The notes beneath the pieces are model-generated. The model was not told where the DNA came from. It worked only from the letters and a program-made list of their open reading frames with translations, and searched no databases. A stretch of DNA of 20,293 nucleotides from a virus. Of the stretch, positions 7,963-14,078 are shown piece after piece. The stretch lies in IMG/VR virus record IMGVR_UViG_3300030451_003628, positions 1-20,293 of that record. The stretch is one strand, 5' to 3'. Made by a program: the position numbers and the translations under genes. Positions within the stretch are counted from its first letter, which is position 1; the number at the start of each line of letters is the position of its first letter.

Positions 7963-9422
7963 TAGTAATAAACCCTCTTTCTTGGTTCGCGTTCTTCGTC
8001 GTCGTAATCGCTATCTAAGTAAACAAATCCACCTTCGCGGAATCGCATTAACGCTTGGGTCATAGTATCACATAAATCGTCATTAGCTCCAAATGGAAAT
8101 GCAGCACATTCTTCAATCATATCTTCTGCAAACATACGATTGGGTGCCCAAACCATACCGGCTTCAAAGATCGGCGCAACCGAGTGCATTCTTGAATGTT
8201 TGTCATGGCCACGCGTTGGCGAATAATTAACCACCGGTATTCCCATTCGCCGCAGTTCATGCGTCAACGGAGTTCCAGATGCTTTTGCCTCAATCAAAAC
8301 CATATCCGATTGCCAATATTGGTATTCGCGCATCGCAATTTCTTTAAGTTCTGGAAAATCCCAGCGACCTTTTTGCGAATCCAATAAGATAATACAGTCG
8401 GGTGAATCTTCCGTTGGCTTAAATACACCCCAAGTTGAAATCGCAGAATAGTCCGCGGTTTGTTTTTTAGAAAACGCAGTATCGTAACTTTGCATAATAT
8501 ATTTTACGCCGGGCAAGGAATCATTTTCCCACCTTTGCCACCACTCGCGTTTGATGATCGATCCCTCTTCAGCGGTTGGTTGTTGCATCCACTGAGCATT
8601 CCATTTCATTCCAGGCAACGACGCCTTAACTTTTAACAATTCATCTTGCGACCAAAACTCAGGCCATAAAGGTTTCTCGGTATCAGGAAAAATTGCAGGG
8701 AACTCTATCACTTCCCATTGATCTGCCAAAGGTTCTTTTTGCGCTTCAAGTAATTTAGCGGTCAAGTCGATTGAAGACCAACGCGTCATTACAATAACAA
8801 TCGCACCTTTCGGTTGCAAACGCTGACGAGGGCCAGAGGTGTACCATTCATACGCACTCTCCAACGCATTCGGCGACAGCGCATCTTGTTCTGAATGCGG
8901 GTCATCAATAATCAATAAATCCGCACCCCTTCCGGTTACGGCTCCGCCAACACCCGCTGCAAAGTATTCGCCCCCTTTATTGGTCTCCCAACGACCGGCT
9001 GATTTGTTATCGGCTTGCAGCTTTACATCTGGAAATACTTGCTTGTATTCTTTTTGCTCCATCAAGTTTCTAACTTTCCTACCAAACCTAACGGCCAGTT
9101 CGCCGGTATGAGTGGTCTGCATTATTTTCATCTTAGGTTTCAAACCCATTATCCAAGATGGAAAATACGTTGACGCAAATTCAGACTTGGTATGACGAGG
9201 CGGCATGTTGATAATCAAACGATTAAGTTTGCCTTGCGCAACCTGTTCAAGTTTCTCGGCAAAGATCTGATGATGGCGACCGCAGATAAACTCGGGCCAC
9301 ATCTGATTGATGTATTTTAAAAACGATTGTTGACACTCCTCCTGAACGGCGAAGCCTTGTTGTTTCTCTACTAACAGCAGAGCTTCTTTGAGCTCTGATT
9401 CTGTCAAATGTGACAGGTCCAT
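7962..9422 (-). CDS. terL: Terminase large subunit (packaging ATPase and nuclease)
   Basis: The motor that cuts concatemeric phage DNA and pumps it through the portal. The ATPase half shows a variant Walker A (INMPPRHTKSEF, residues 71-82), a Walker B strand (ADLLIIDDPH, 167-176) and a coupling motif (VMTRW, 211-215). The C-terminal nuclease shows the expected acidic residues: Asp314 in SYDTAFSKK, Glu378 in MVLIEAKASG and Asp448/Asp449 in FGANDDLCD. Length of 486 residues is normal. The start codon follows a neighbouring stop by three bases with no strong Shine-Dalgarno site, suggesting coupled translation. The small subunit is not adjacent; its probable gene is over 10 kb away at the right edge. 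Confidence 0.95.
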   Translation of the reverse strand: MDLSHLTESELKEALLLVEKQQGFAVQEECQQSFLKYINQMWPEFICGRHHQIFAEKLEQVAQGKLNRLIINMPPRHTKSEFASTYFPSWIMGLKPKMKIMQTTHTGELAVRFGRKVRNLMEQKEYKQVFPDVKLQADNKSAGRWETNKGGEYFAAGVGGAVTGRGADLLIIDDPHSEQDALSPNALESAYEWYTSGPRQRLQPKGAIVIVMTRWSSIDLTAKLLEAQKEPLADQWEVIEFPAIFPDTEKPLWPEFWSQDELLKVKASLPGMKWNAQWMQQPTAEEGSIIKREWWQRWENDSLPGVKYIMQSYDTAFSKKQTADYSAISTWGVFKPTEDSPDCIILLDSQKGRWDFPELKEIAMREYQYWQSDMVLIEAKASGTPLTHELRRMGIPVVNYSPTRGHDKHSRMHSVAPIFEAGMVWAPNRMFAEDMIEECAAFPFGANDDLCDTMTQALMRFREGGFVYLDSDYDDEEREPRKRVYY

Positions 9423-9425
9423 ACT

Positions 9426-10508
9426 TTAAATTTCGTCTAAAAGTTTTTGTATTTCGTTTTTTGAAGGATCGTTAATAGTTTTTGTTCTATATTTTACGCC
9501 TCCTCCAACATCTTTTTTAGGTATATATAATTTTATTTTTTCTTTGTTTTTACTAAAATCAAAAATTTCTTCGTAATAGGGTCTGGGTCTTAGTTGATTT
9601 AGTTTTGGGTCTAAGTCAACTCTAGAAGGTATGTTTTTTTTATCTAAAAAAACTTTTGCAAGCGAATTATCTCCAGATTTATAATTTTTTGGTATTTTTT
9701 GAATATCAATAATATCGTCGTAAAAATCTATAACGTCTTCATCCAAAGCTTTATATTTTCCTGTCAAAGGAATTGTATCGTCGGTATATAAAGCCAAGCG
9801 CTCTTTTAGAGGAATTGATTCTATAGATTTTTTTATTTCTGTTTTTCTTCTAAAGTTCCTAGTTGCTTTTTCAATATCTTGAGGACTGGCAAGTTTCTTG
9901 CCTTCATTTAACATATTGGTATAAAGCTCGTTGGCTTTACCTTCATCTTTAACTTTAATTGTTTTATAAATTCTTTTTGCTTCTGCTAAGTCGCCTTCAG
10001 TTCCAGAATTTTTTAACGACTTGACTCTTGAATGTTTGGCTAAGTCGCTGGCTAGATCAGCAAGTTTTAACTTACCGGTTGGGCCAAAGACCGCCATACT
10101 GATTGCGTACAAAGGATCTTCTGAGATCGGGCCAAACAAAGTTAGTTCTTCAATTGCTTTATCAATATCAGAACGCGCTTCATCTCCGCTGGCTTTCTTT
10201 TGTCGATAAAAATCTTCAAACTCTTTGGGTTTATAGTTTTTTGAAAAACCGATTGCCGCATCTTTTTCTTTACCAAAATTAATTACATCTCCAGATGCTT
10301 TTGCATCCGCAAATGATTGTTCAACGTACTTGCCGTCTTTAACGGTTAGTTTGGGCCAGACAATCCAATCTCCAGATTCTTCGTCTTGATCTGCAGCTAA
10401 TAAATGAGTTTGCGGACGGCCTTGTTCGTCGAACTTAGTCGGCTCTGGATAGTTTTGCGGGTTTAATACGCGATCAACAAACGGCAGATCTTTGTACTGT
10501 TCAAGCAT
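9426..10508 (-). CDS. Uncharacterised phage protein upstream of terL, 360 aa
   Basis: No named family is assigned. Residues 1-100 (DRVLNPQNYPEPTKFDEQGR, THLLAADQDEESGDWIVWPK, FSKNYKPKEFEDFYRQKKA) form a pattern that recurs in large virion-associated proteins of marine phages, a memory-based observation. The next segment has small hydrophobic helices (EELTLFGPISEDPLYAISMA, LKLADLASDLAKHSRVKSL). The remaining 200 residues are charged, Lys-rich and probably helical, with no catalytic motif. It ends three bases before terL and begins one base after the upstream stop, so it is firmly in the late operon. An internal or ejected virion protein, or a packaging accessory, is possible. Composition of the last third is more AT-rich than that of terL. 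Confidence 0.7.
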   Translation of the reverse strand: MLEQYKDLPFVDRVLNPQNYPEPTKFDEQGRPQTHLLAADQDEESGDWIVWPKLTVKDGKYVEQSFADAKASGDVINFGKEKDAAIGFSKNYKPKEFEDFYRQKKASGDEARSDIDKAIEELTLFGPISEDPLYAISMAVFGPTGKLKLADLASDLAKHSRVKSLKNSGTEGDLAEAKRIYKTIKVKDEGKANELYTNMLNEGKKLASPQDIEKATRNFRRKTEIKKSIESIPLKERLALYTDDTIPLTGKYKALDEDVIDFYDDIIDIQKIPKNYKSGDNSLAKVFLDKKNIPSRVDLDPKLNQLRPRPYYEEIFDFSKNKEKIKLYIPKKDVGGGVKYRTKTINDPSKNEIQKLLDEI

Positions 10509-10509
10509 C

Positions 10510-11481
10510 TTAGCCGAGAGCGGCTAGCTCAGAATCAATACTTGGTCCTTGCATCGTTTCAAGAACGGCTTGAAAAACTGCGTTGATATCTGCTTCGTCA
10601 AGACCGGCTTCTTGGAGCATCTGGATTACTTCTGCTTCACTTGCTCCGGCTTGAATCATTTCAATAACCATATTGACGTATTGGTCAAGCGCTTGCGCAG
10701 CTGGCGCAACATCTGCAACTTCAGCCATCACATCTTCGGCTTCACCTGCAGGCTCTTCCATTTCCATCATCATCATACTGACTTCATCGCCTTCGGCAAG
10801 TTTTACGCCTCTACCAATCAACACATCTTTAAAAGTAGTTTTGCCATCTCCGCTTAGATCTGGAAATGTAGATTCAGCTTCGCCGCCGTCTGCCATTTTC
10901 ACATCAGCTTGACGCTGCATGTCGCCGATCATTGCCTCTACCTCAACTAATTCTTTGATTGTTTGATTAATTTGCTCATTTAACATTGTTGCGCGAGCGG
11001 AATCGCCATTTATCTGCGCATCGTCAAATTCTCTTTGTAGTTCTCCAAGTCTAGCTTGAATGCCTGATAATCGCATTTGCGGACTTGCATTTAAAAAATC
11101 TGTAATATTTGCAGCATCTCCATTTGCCATCGCCATTCTTGGTTCCATCATTTCTATTTCTGCGTCACTCATTGCAAATTTAGGTCCAGAAATTTCAGAA
11201 ATATTTTCCTCGATTGGGACTCTAGGAATCGGTTGCGGAAACATAACGGGTTCGCCTACCATTTTAGTTTTTGGCATTCCAGCAAAAACCGGCGCCAAGG
11301 GTACCTTATCTTTAACACGCGAAATCATTCCGCCTAAACCACCACCCGTACGATCAGAACCTGCAAATCTCATATCCGCAGCAATTTGTTTAAGTAAATT
11401 ACTTGTTTTTGGTTTTGACTTTTTAGGTATGTTTATTAATTTTCTTCTTTCATCTTTGAATTTTTTACTAAATAAACTCAT
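10510..11481 (-). CDS. Uncharacterised phage protein with EF-hand/dockerin-like loop, 323 aa
   Basis: First gene of the late operon. The N-terminus is basic (SLFSKKFKDERRKLINIPKK), followed by a Pro-rich stretch (MFPQPIPRVPIEEN) and a helical region at about 135-195. Residues 208-219, DLSGDGKTTFKD, fit the calcium loop D-x-S-x-D-G-x-x-T-x-x-D of EF-hand and dockerin motifs exactly. After it comes a Met/Glu-rich acidic segment and a UBA-like helical end (EVIQMLQEAGLDEADINAVF at about 284-303). I recall similar DxNxDGKxT...DVLIGRGV segments in marine phage proteins but no proven role. AGGA precedes the ATG. Overlapping plus-strand reading frames are shadows. Confidence 0.72.
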   Translation of the reverse strand: MSLFSKKFKDERRKLINIPKKSKPKTSNLLKQIAADMRFAGSDRTGGGLGGMISRVKDKVPLAPVFAGMPKTKMVGEPVMFPQPIPRVPIEENISEISGPKFAMSDAEIEMMEPRMAMANGDAANITDFLNASPQMRLSGIQARLGELQREFDDAQINGDSARATMLNEQINQTIKELVEVEAMIGDMQRQADVKMADGGEAESTFPDLSGDGKTTFKDVLIGRGVKLAEGDEVSMMMMEMEEPAGEAEDVMAEVADVAPAAQALDQYVNMVIEMIQAGASEAEVIQMLQEAGLDEADINAVFQAVLETMQGPSIDSELAALG

Positions 11482-11542
11482 ATCTTTTTCCTACATATAT
11501 TTTTTAGTAAGCGAGCAAAGCAAAAGTCCTGGAGAAGATAGT

Positions 11543-11716
11543 ATGAACGAAGTGCTAAATACCTTACTCGCTTGTAGAAATAATAGCCGACTAAGGGATC
11601 CTTTACAAGCAAAGATTCAAAAGTTGAAAAATACCAGAATTTGTAACTGTATTGTTGTACTTGTCTGTATGTATATGGATGTTGTTTTATATATGGGGGG
11701 GTGGGGGTATGTTTAG
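11543..11716 (+). CDS. Possible small plus-strand ORF, 57 codons
   Basis: An ATG at 11543 follows GGAG by eight bases and opens a 57-codon frame. It encodes a basic N-terminal part and a hydrophobic C-terminal part (CIVVLVCMYMDVVLYMGGWG), so it could be a small membrane protein. Against it, the frame runs through the candidate late promoter of the opposite strand and a G-rich homopolymer, codon choice is not convincing, and no family is recognised. Only a weak possibility. Confidence 0.2.
   Translation: MNEVLNTLLACRNNSRLRDPLQAKIQKLKNTRICNCIVVLVCMYMDVVLYMGGWGYV
11580..11608 (-). promoter_or_regulatory. Candidate promoter of the late (head/packaging) operon
   Basis: On the minus strand TTGTAA (11608-11603) and TATTAT (11585-11580) are separated by exactly 17 bases, 4/6 and 5/6 matches to the sigma70 consensus. 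Transcription would start near 11573, about 90 bases before the first late gene. Candidate only. Confidence 0.35.
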
Positions 11717-11790
11717 AGTGTTCCGATCTACCGACTTCTTGTCCGAAAAGAATCAGTTTATATGCGGAGTGAAACGACGTCCTTATTTTA

Positions 11791-11837
11791 TCTCGAGCCG
11801 AGCGTAGCGAGGCGAGAGCGATCGAGCAGGGCGCGAA
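11791..11837. repeat. GC-rich imperfect CGAGC repeat with hairpin potential
   Basis: In an AT-rich intergenic region this short GC-rich island repeats CGAGC/CGAGG-type units (CGAGCCGAGCGTAGCGAGG, then CGATCGAGC). The outer TCTCG (11791-11795) pairs with CGAGA (11813-11817), and CC/GG can extend the stem past a two-base bulge. Similar GC-rich low-complexity words are common in mobile DNA; the role here is unknown. Confidence 0.45.
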
Positions 11838-11908
11838 AGATCAATGGGTATATTTTTATAGATTTAGCAGTTATTTTGCGTATAAATACCCACATTTACC
11901 CCTAAATA

Positions 11909-11982
11909 TGCCTGTTTTTGTCTATTTTTGCCCGTTTTTGTCTATTTTTGCCCGTTTTTGCGTCTATTTTGCTCTGTTTTTG
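11909..11982. repeat. Tandem 20-bp repeat of phased A/T-tracts (predicted curved DNA)
   Basis: Three full units and a partial one of TGCCCGTTTTTGTCTATTTT (third unit has two extra bases). T5 tracts begin at 11915, 11925, 11935, 11945 and 11955, exactly 10 bases apart, followed by two more at 11967 and 11977. A-tracts repeated once per helical turn are the classic cause of intrinsic DNA bending. The block sits between a minus-strand terminator and the late promoter, in DNA with no credible gene. Confidence 0.75.
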
Positions 11983-11988
11983 TATAAA

Positions 11989-12058
11989 ACCACTCCCCTA
12001 CCCTAGCATTTGGATAAAAAAAAGGGGCGAAACGCCCCTTTACCACTCCCCTACCCTA
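11989..12058. repeat. 17-bp direct repeats flanking a terminator
   Basis: ACCACTCCCCTACCCTA occurs identically at 11989-12005 and 12042-12058, one copy on each side of the terminator hairpin. The right copy contains the stop codon of the micropeptide at 12056-12112. The CCCTACCCTA core also appears as a three-fold CCCTA run at 13666-13680 beside the next terminator. Confidence 0.8.
12013..12041 (-). terminator. Intrinsic terminator of the 13327-12056 minus-strand operon
   Basis: A perfect 9-bp stem (AAAGGGGCG, 12021-12029, with CGCCCCTTT, 12033-12041) and a three-base loop. On the minus strand it is followed at once by a run of T (complement of the A-tract at 12016-12023). It closes the small-gene operon and insulates it from the late promoter. 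Confidence 0.85.
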
Positions 12059-12112
12059 ATCAATTAACCAAATAAATGACATCAGTAGGAAAATAATCAC
12101 TATTTCAATCAT
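12056..12112 (-). CDS. Candidate 18-residue transmembrane micropeptide
   Basis: The frame encodes MIEIVIIFLLMSFIWLID, a single hydrophobic helix with an acidic residue near each end. GAGG lies six bases before the ATG, and the ATG overlaps the stop of the preceding gene (TTATGATTGA), the usual arrangement of coupled genes. The stop falls in the direct repeat just before the terminator. A longer in-frame reading from 12238 would overlap the preceding gene entirely and is less likely. No family is known; an 18-residue peptide cannot be assigned by eye. Confidence 0.45.
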   Translation of the reverse strand: MIEIVIIFLLMSFIWLID

Positions 12113-12326
12113 AATCGACCTCAGAATAAAGACCATTTTCAAAACCACATGCTTTAATAAATTTATCCCTATCAAAGCGATGGTTTTCTTGACCGAAGTA
12201 ATAACAAAGTCCCTCAACGAATTCAGAGAACGCCTCATCTCTGCAATCTTGGAATCTCATATCAGCATTCATTAATCGATTGATATCGTCTGCTATCGCT
12301 ACGAAGTGTTTTCTTGATAGGCTCAT
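12105..12326 (-). CDS. Small conserved phage protein (SRKHF family), 73 aa
   Basis: The pattern LSRKHFVAIADDINRLM near the start and ENHRFDRDKFIKACGF near the end matches a small family seen in many phages and some plasmids, usually annotated as hypothetical. It is probably helical, with no catalytic motif. AAGGGGGTGAAGAATG supplies a strong ribosome site and its ATG overlaps the upstream stop. It is in the operon of short genes ending at the 12013-12041 terminator. Function unknown. Confidence 0.75.
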   Translation of the reverse strand: MSLSRKHFVAIADDINRLMNADMRFQDCRDEAFSEFVEGLCYYFGQENHRFDRDKFIKACGFENGLYSEVDYD

Positions 12327-12601
12327 TCTTCACCCCCTTCATCAAAGTCATATCTTAACTCTTCGCATTTACCGAAGATGTTAACCAATTCGCCAACAGT
12401 CATTTTGGTTAACTTCTTGGAATGCCAAGAGTCGCAATAACAAAGAGCAGAATGAAGAGCGTCGACAGCCTCGCCTAAACTCCTCGCTCTGGTCGTTGGC
12501 ATATCCAAGTCATCAATCAAATAAGTATTGAATATTCTAGGGCGAATGTCGTAGCACTCTACGACATCGCCATTTAATAAAGCTACTTTTACCTTATCCA
12601 T
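12323..12601 (-). CDS. Hypothetical small protein, 92 aa
   Basis: I do not recognise it. The N-terminus looks like a short beta hairpin (KVKVALLNGDVVECYDI), followed by a helix (RSLGEAVDALHSALCYCDSW) and an acidic end (RYDFDEGGEE). Four cysteines are spread without a ribbon pattern. GAGG lies seven bases before ATG 12601; the ATG overlaps the upstream stop by one base, so it is coupled to its neighbours. The acidic tail is encoded by the ribosome site of the next gene. Confidence 0.65.
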   Translation of the reverse strand: MDKVKVALLNGDVVECYDIRPRIFNTYLIDDLDMPTTRARSLGEAVDALHSALCYCDSWHSKKLTKMTVGELVNIFGKCEELRYDFDEGGEE

Positions 12602-12783
12602 TACGCCACCTCTTTTTGGTTTTTGATCTCTTGGTCAAGCAGATTAATTCCGTCTTGCCAAAGTCTATCAGCGTCATCAATACGATCACATCTAAGTAAA
12701 AAGATAGCCATTTCAATTTTGAACTTGGCTACCTCTAGCGGGGACTTGGGGGCGTTGTCACGCCCCTTGATTAAGTTAGTCAT
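12601..12783 (-). CDS. Hypothetical small helical protein, 60 aa
   Basis: Unrecognised. Residues 16-55 are helical with a TPR-like feel (AKFKIEMAIFLLRCDRIDDA, then DGINLLDQEI). A G-rich ribosome site (AAGGGGGTGGAGAATG) lies inside the end of the previous gene, which it overlaps by eight bases. Part of the 13327-12056 operon; no function can be given. Confidence 0.6.
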   Translation of the reverse strand: MTNLIKGRDNAPKSPLEVAKFKIEMAIFLLRCDRIDDADRLWQDGINLLDQEIKNQKEVA

Positions 12784-13069
12784 TCTCCACCCCCTTGATT
12801 TTACAGATCAGGTCAACCTTGACGCCTTCGATCAATTTACCCACTCTCTCTTCAAGAGTATCAAGACGATAATCAAGATCGTCAAAGTCCTTTGCTCGAA
12901 GGTCTTCAATATGACATTCAGCGTCTTCGATTCGACCATCCAAACCATCAAGTTCATCTTGGTAGCCTGAAAGTTTAACAAGTTTTCTATCCAACTTTTC
13001 TAGTTGGCTAGGTAGTTCCTTGATCTCGGGAATACCGAAACCAAGCCATTCTAAAATCAATTTTTTCAT
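12776..13069 (-). CDS. Hypothetical coiled-coil protein, 97 aa
   Basis: The short N-terminal part (MKKLILEWLGFGIPEIKELP) could be an amphipathic or membrane-interacting helix. Residues 22-90 are a nearly continuous heptad-like coiled coil with repeated Leu/Asp/Glu/Arg (LEKLDRKLVKLSGYQDELDG, then DDLDYRLDTLEERVGKLIEG). This is reminiscent of short phage spanin- or holin-linked coiled coils, but there is no clear signal and no lysis neighbour. GGAG lies seven bases before the ATG. Function unknown. Confidence 0.65.
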   Translation of the reverse strand: MKKLILEWLGFGIPEIKELPSQLEKLDRKLVKLSGYQDELDGLDGRIEDAECHIEDLRAKDFDDLDYRLDTLEERVGKLIEGVKVDLICKIKGVEND

Positions 13070-13072
13070 ACT

Positions 13073-13327
13073 CTATCTCCTTAATAATATTGATTCAGTT
13101 CTATTTACAAAATCTTGAAGCGTTTCACCGTCCCAAGAACCTACGGTTATCCTGTCGGACTCATTCCAAATATGACAGGAATAAGACTTATCAGGATTAG
13201 ACCAAAACGTGCGATTGTATCCGCTGACTTGCAGATAATCATCTTGAATGAATTGATCTTGTTTGACGTGACGACCATTCTGAAAATGAGCAAGGTCTTT
13301 TGGCTCGTTGAACATATTTTTTAACAT
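13073..13327 (-). CDS. Hypothetical small protein, first gene of minus operon, 84 aa
   Basis: Unrecognised. It is a small mixed alpha/beta protein, rich in aromatic residues in the middle (YNRTFWSNPDKSYSCHIWNE), with a basic C-terminus. GGAG lies seven bases before the ATG. It leads the operon whose promoter and palindromic operator-like site are just upstream at 13346-13381, so regulation by that site would act on this gene first. Function unknown. Confidence 0.62.
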   Translation of the reverse strand: MLKNMFNEPKDLAHFQNGRHVKQDQFIQDDYLQVSGYNRTFWSNPDKSYSCHIWNESDRITVGSWDGETLQDFVNRTESILLRR

Positions 13328-13345
13328 ACATTTTCTCCGTTGTTG

Positions 13346-13373
13346 AGTATATTCTACATCAGCTTGGAGACAA
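13346..13373 (-). promoter_or_regulatory. Candidate promoter of the 13327-12056 operon
   Basis: On the minus strand TTGTCT (13373-13368) and TATACT (13351-13346) are 16 bases apart. The start would fall near 13339, giving a very short leader that begins next to the GGAG of the first gene. The -35 box lies inside the palindrome at 13367-13381. Confidence 0.4.
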
Positions 13374-13389
13374 TTTGTCTCTTTTTTTT
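13367..13389. promoter_or_regulatory. 15-bp palindrome GAGACAATTTGTCTC with adjoining T8: operator or plus-strand terminator
   Basis: The two 7-base arms are perfect around a single central base, and the site overlaps the -35 box of the minus-strand promoter, as a repressor operator would. Read on the plus strand, GAGACA-ATT-TGTCTC followed by eight T residues (13382-13389) also has the form of a short intrinsic terminator, although no plus-strand gene precedes it. Confidence 0.5.
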
Positions 13390-13451
13390 GAATAAATATC
13401 AGCTTTTTGAATTGGTCAAAAAATGATCATTTTGAGTGGGTGCGGTCTTAT

Positions 13452-13467
13452 TTATAATTAATTATAA
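13452..13467. repeat. Perfect 16-bp AT palindrome
   Basis: TTATAATTAATTATAA is its own reverse complement. It lies 18 bases from the TGATCA palindrome at 13420-13433. In such AT-rich DNA a chance palindrome is less surprising than in balanced DNA. Confidence 0.6.
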
Positions 13468-13561
13468 CCTACCCTTATAATATAAAATGTCAAAATTTCG
13501 CCTTAATATGATATATGAAAGGTGTTTCTTGAAAGGTGATCATTTGCTAATCTTAAATCGT

Positions 13562-13610
13562 TCCCGACTCCCGACAATATAATCCCGACCTTGTCCCGTC
13601 TTGTTCCGTC
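13562..13610 (+). repeat. TCCCGAC direct repeat cluster
   Basis: TCCCGAC occurs at 13562-13568, 13569-13575 and 13583-13589, with related TCCCGTC at 13594-13600 and TTCCGTC at 13604-13610. The first two are tandem. Three further exact copies lie on the same strand inside the terminase small subunit gene at the right edge. Iteron-like or protein-binding role is inferred. Confidence 0.6.
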
Positions 13611-13718
13611 TTGGCTCAAATTTTAAAAAGGGAAAGCCAAACAACAAGGGAAATGCTATTTTTTGCCCTACCCTACCCTACTAAAGAAACAAATATAATT
13701 TTGTTAGGTACTGTAAGT

Positions 13719-13745
13719 AAAAAAAAGGGCTACCTAAGTAGCCCT
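13719..13745 (-). terminator. Intrinsic terminator of the 15108-13764 minus-strand operon
   Basis: AGGGCTAC (13726-13733) pairs perfectly with GTAGCCCT (13738-13745) around a four-base loop. On the minus strand eight U residues follow directly (A-tract 13719-13726). It lies 19 bases after the last stop codon of the operon. Confidence 0.85.
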
Positions 13746-13763
13746 ACTCTAACGGAGATAGAG

Positions 13764-14078
13764 TTAAAATTGTTGAATAATATAACCGCCTGTTTTTGTT
13801 TTGCCGTCATACTCATATATTGGAATAACGGTTGTGTGCATTTCCAAATCTTCAAGCGTTTCTATTGAATCATACATTTCTAATATTTCTTCTAAGCTAT
13901 CGTACTCTGAATATTCGCAACAAATGGCGATAGGATCAAATTGTATTTGTTCGCCTATATCGTCCTCTAATGCATCAAAGTATTCATACAAAGCATCTAA
14001 CCCCATATAAGAAAAATTGTCTTCTCTGTATCTTCTAAACCAATCTATGAAAGTGGATTTTGTGACTGTCTCTATCAT
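13764..14078 (-). CDS. Small conserved acidic phage protein, 104 aa
   Basis: The segment DALYEYFDALEDDIGEQIQF followed by DPIAICCEYSEYDSLEEILE (about 28-67) matches a family found widely in phages and annotated as hypothetical: a Y/F-L-x-x-LEED-x-GE helix, then a D-x-IA-x-CCE(Y/F)xEY motif with paired cysteines. The C-terminus has strands including TTVIPI and GGYIIQQF. Acidic overall. AAGGTG precedes the ATG, one base after the upstream gene. The wide spread suggests a useful accessory function, not known to me. Confidence 0.78.
   Translation of the reverse strand: MIETVTKSTFIDWFRRYREDNFSYMGLDALYEYFDALEDDIGEQIQFDPIAICCEYSEYDSLEEILEMYDSIETLEDLEMHTTVIPIYEYDGKTKTGGYIIQQF

Larger units (their letters stand above)
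13328..13763. other. Gene-poor intergenic region with palindromes and short repeats
   Basis: Between two minus-strand operons; no credible gene on either strand. It contains the promoter and palindrome described separately, a 14-base palindrome AAAATGATCATTTT (13420-13433), a second TGATCA (13537-13542), an AT palindrome TTATAATTAATTATAA (13452-13467), a consensus TTGACA on the minus strand (13493-13488) at a poor 21-base distance from TATAAT (13466-13461), TCCCGAC repeats (13562-13610), a CCCTA triple (13666-13680) and a terminator (13719-13745). Density of symmetric elements suggests a control or replication region. Confidence 0.5.

Noticed and set aside
11060-11716. A 218-codon plus-strand reading frame
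   Set aside because: It is antisense to the well-supported gene at 10510-11481 for most of its length and has no ribosome site at its start. Only the 3' part from 11543 has a GGAG and is listed separately as weak.
11909-11982. CRISPR-like array from the evenly spaced T-rich units
   Set aside because: The repeats are contiguous 20-base units with no unique spacers; a phased A-tract block fits instead.
12056-12238. A 60-codon minus-strand frame
   Set aside because: It covers the SRKHF-family gene in another frame; only its last 18 codons have their own start signals and are kept as a micropeptide candidate.
13453-13481. A plus-strand promoter at TATAAT 13476-13481
   Set aside because: There is no recognisable -35 at the right distance and no plus-strand gene downstream.
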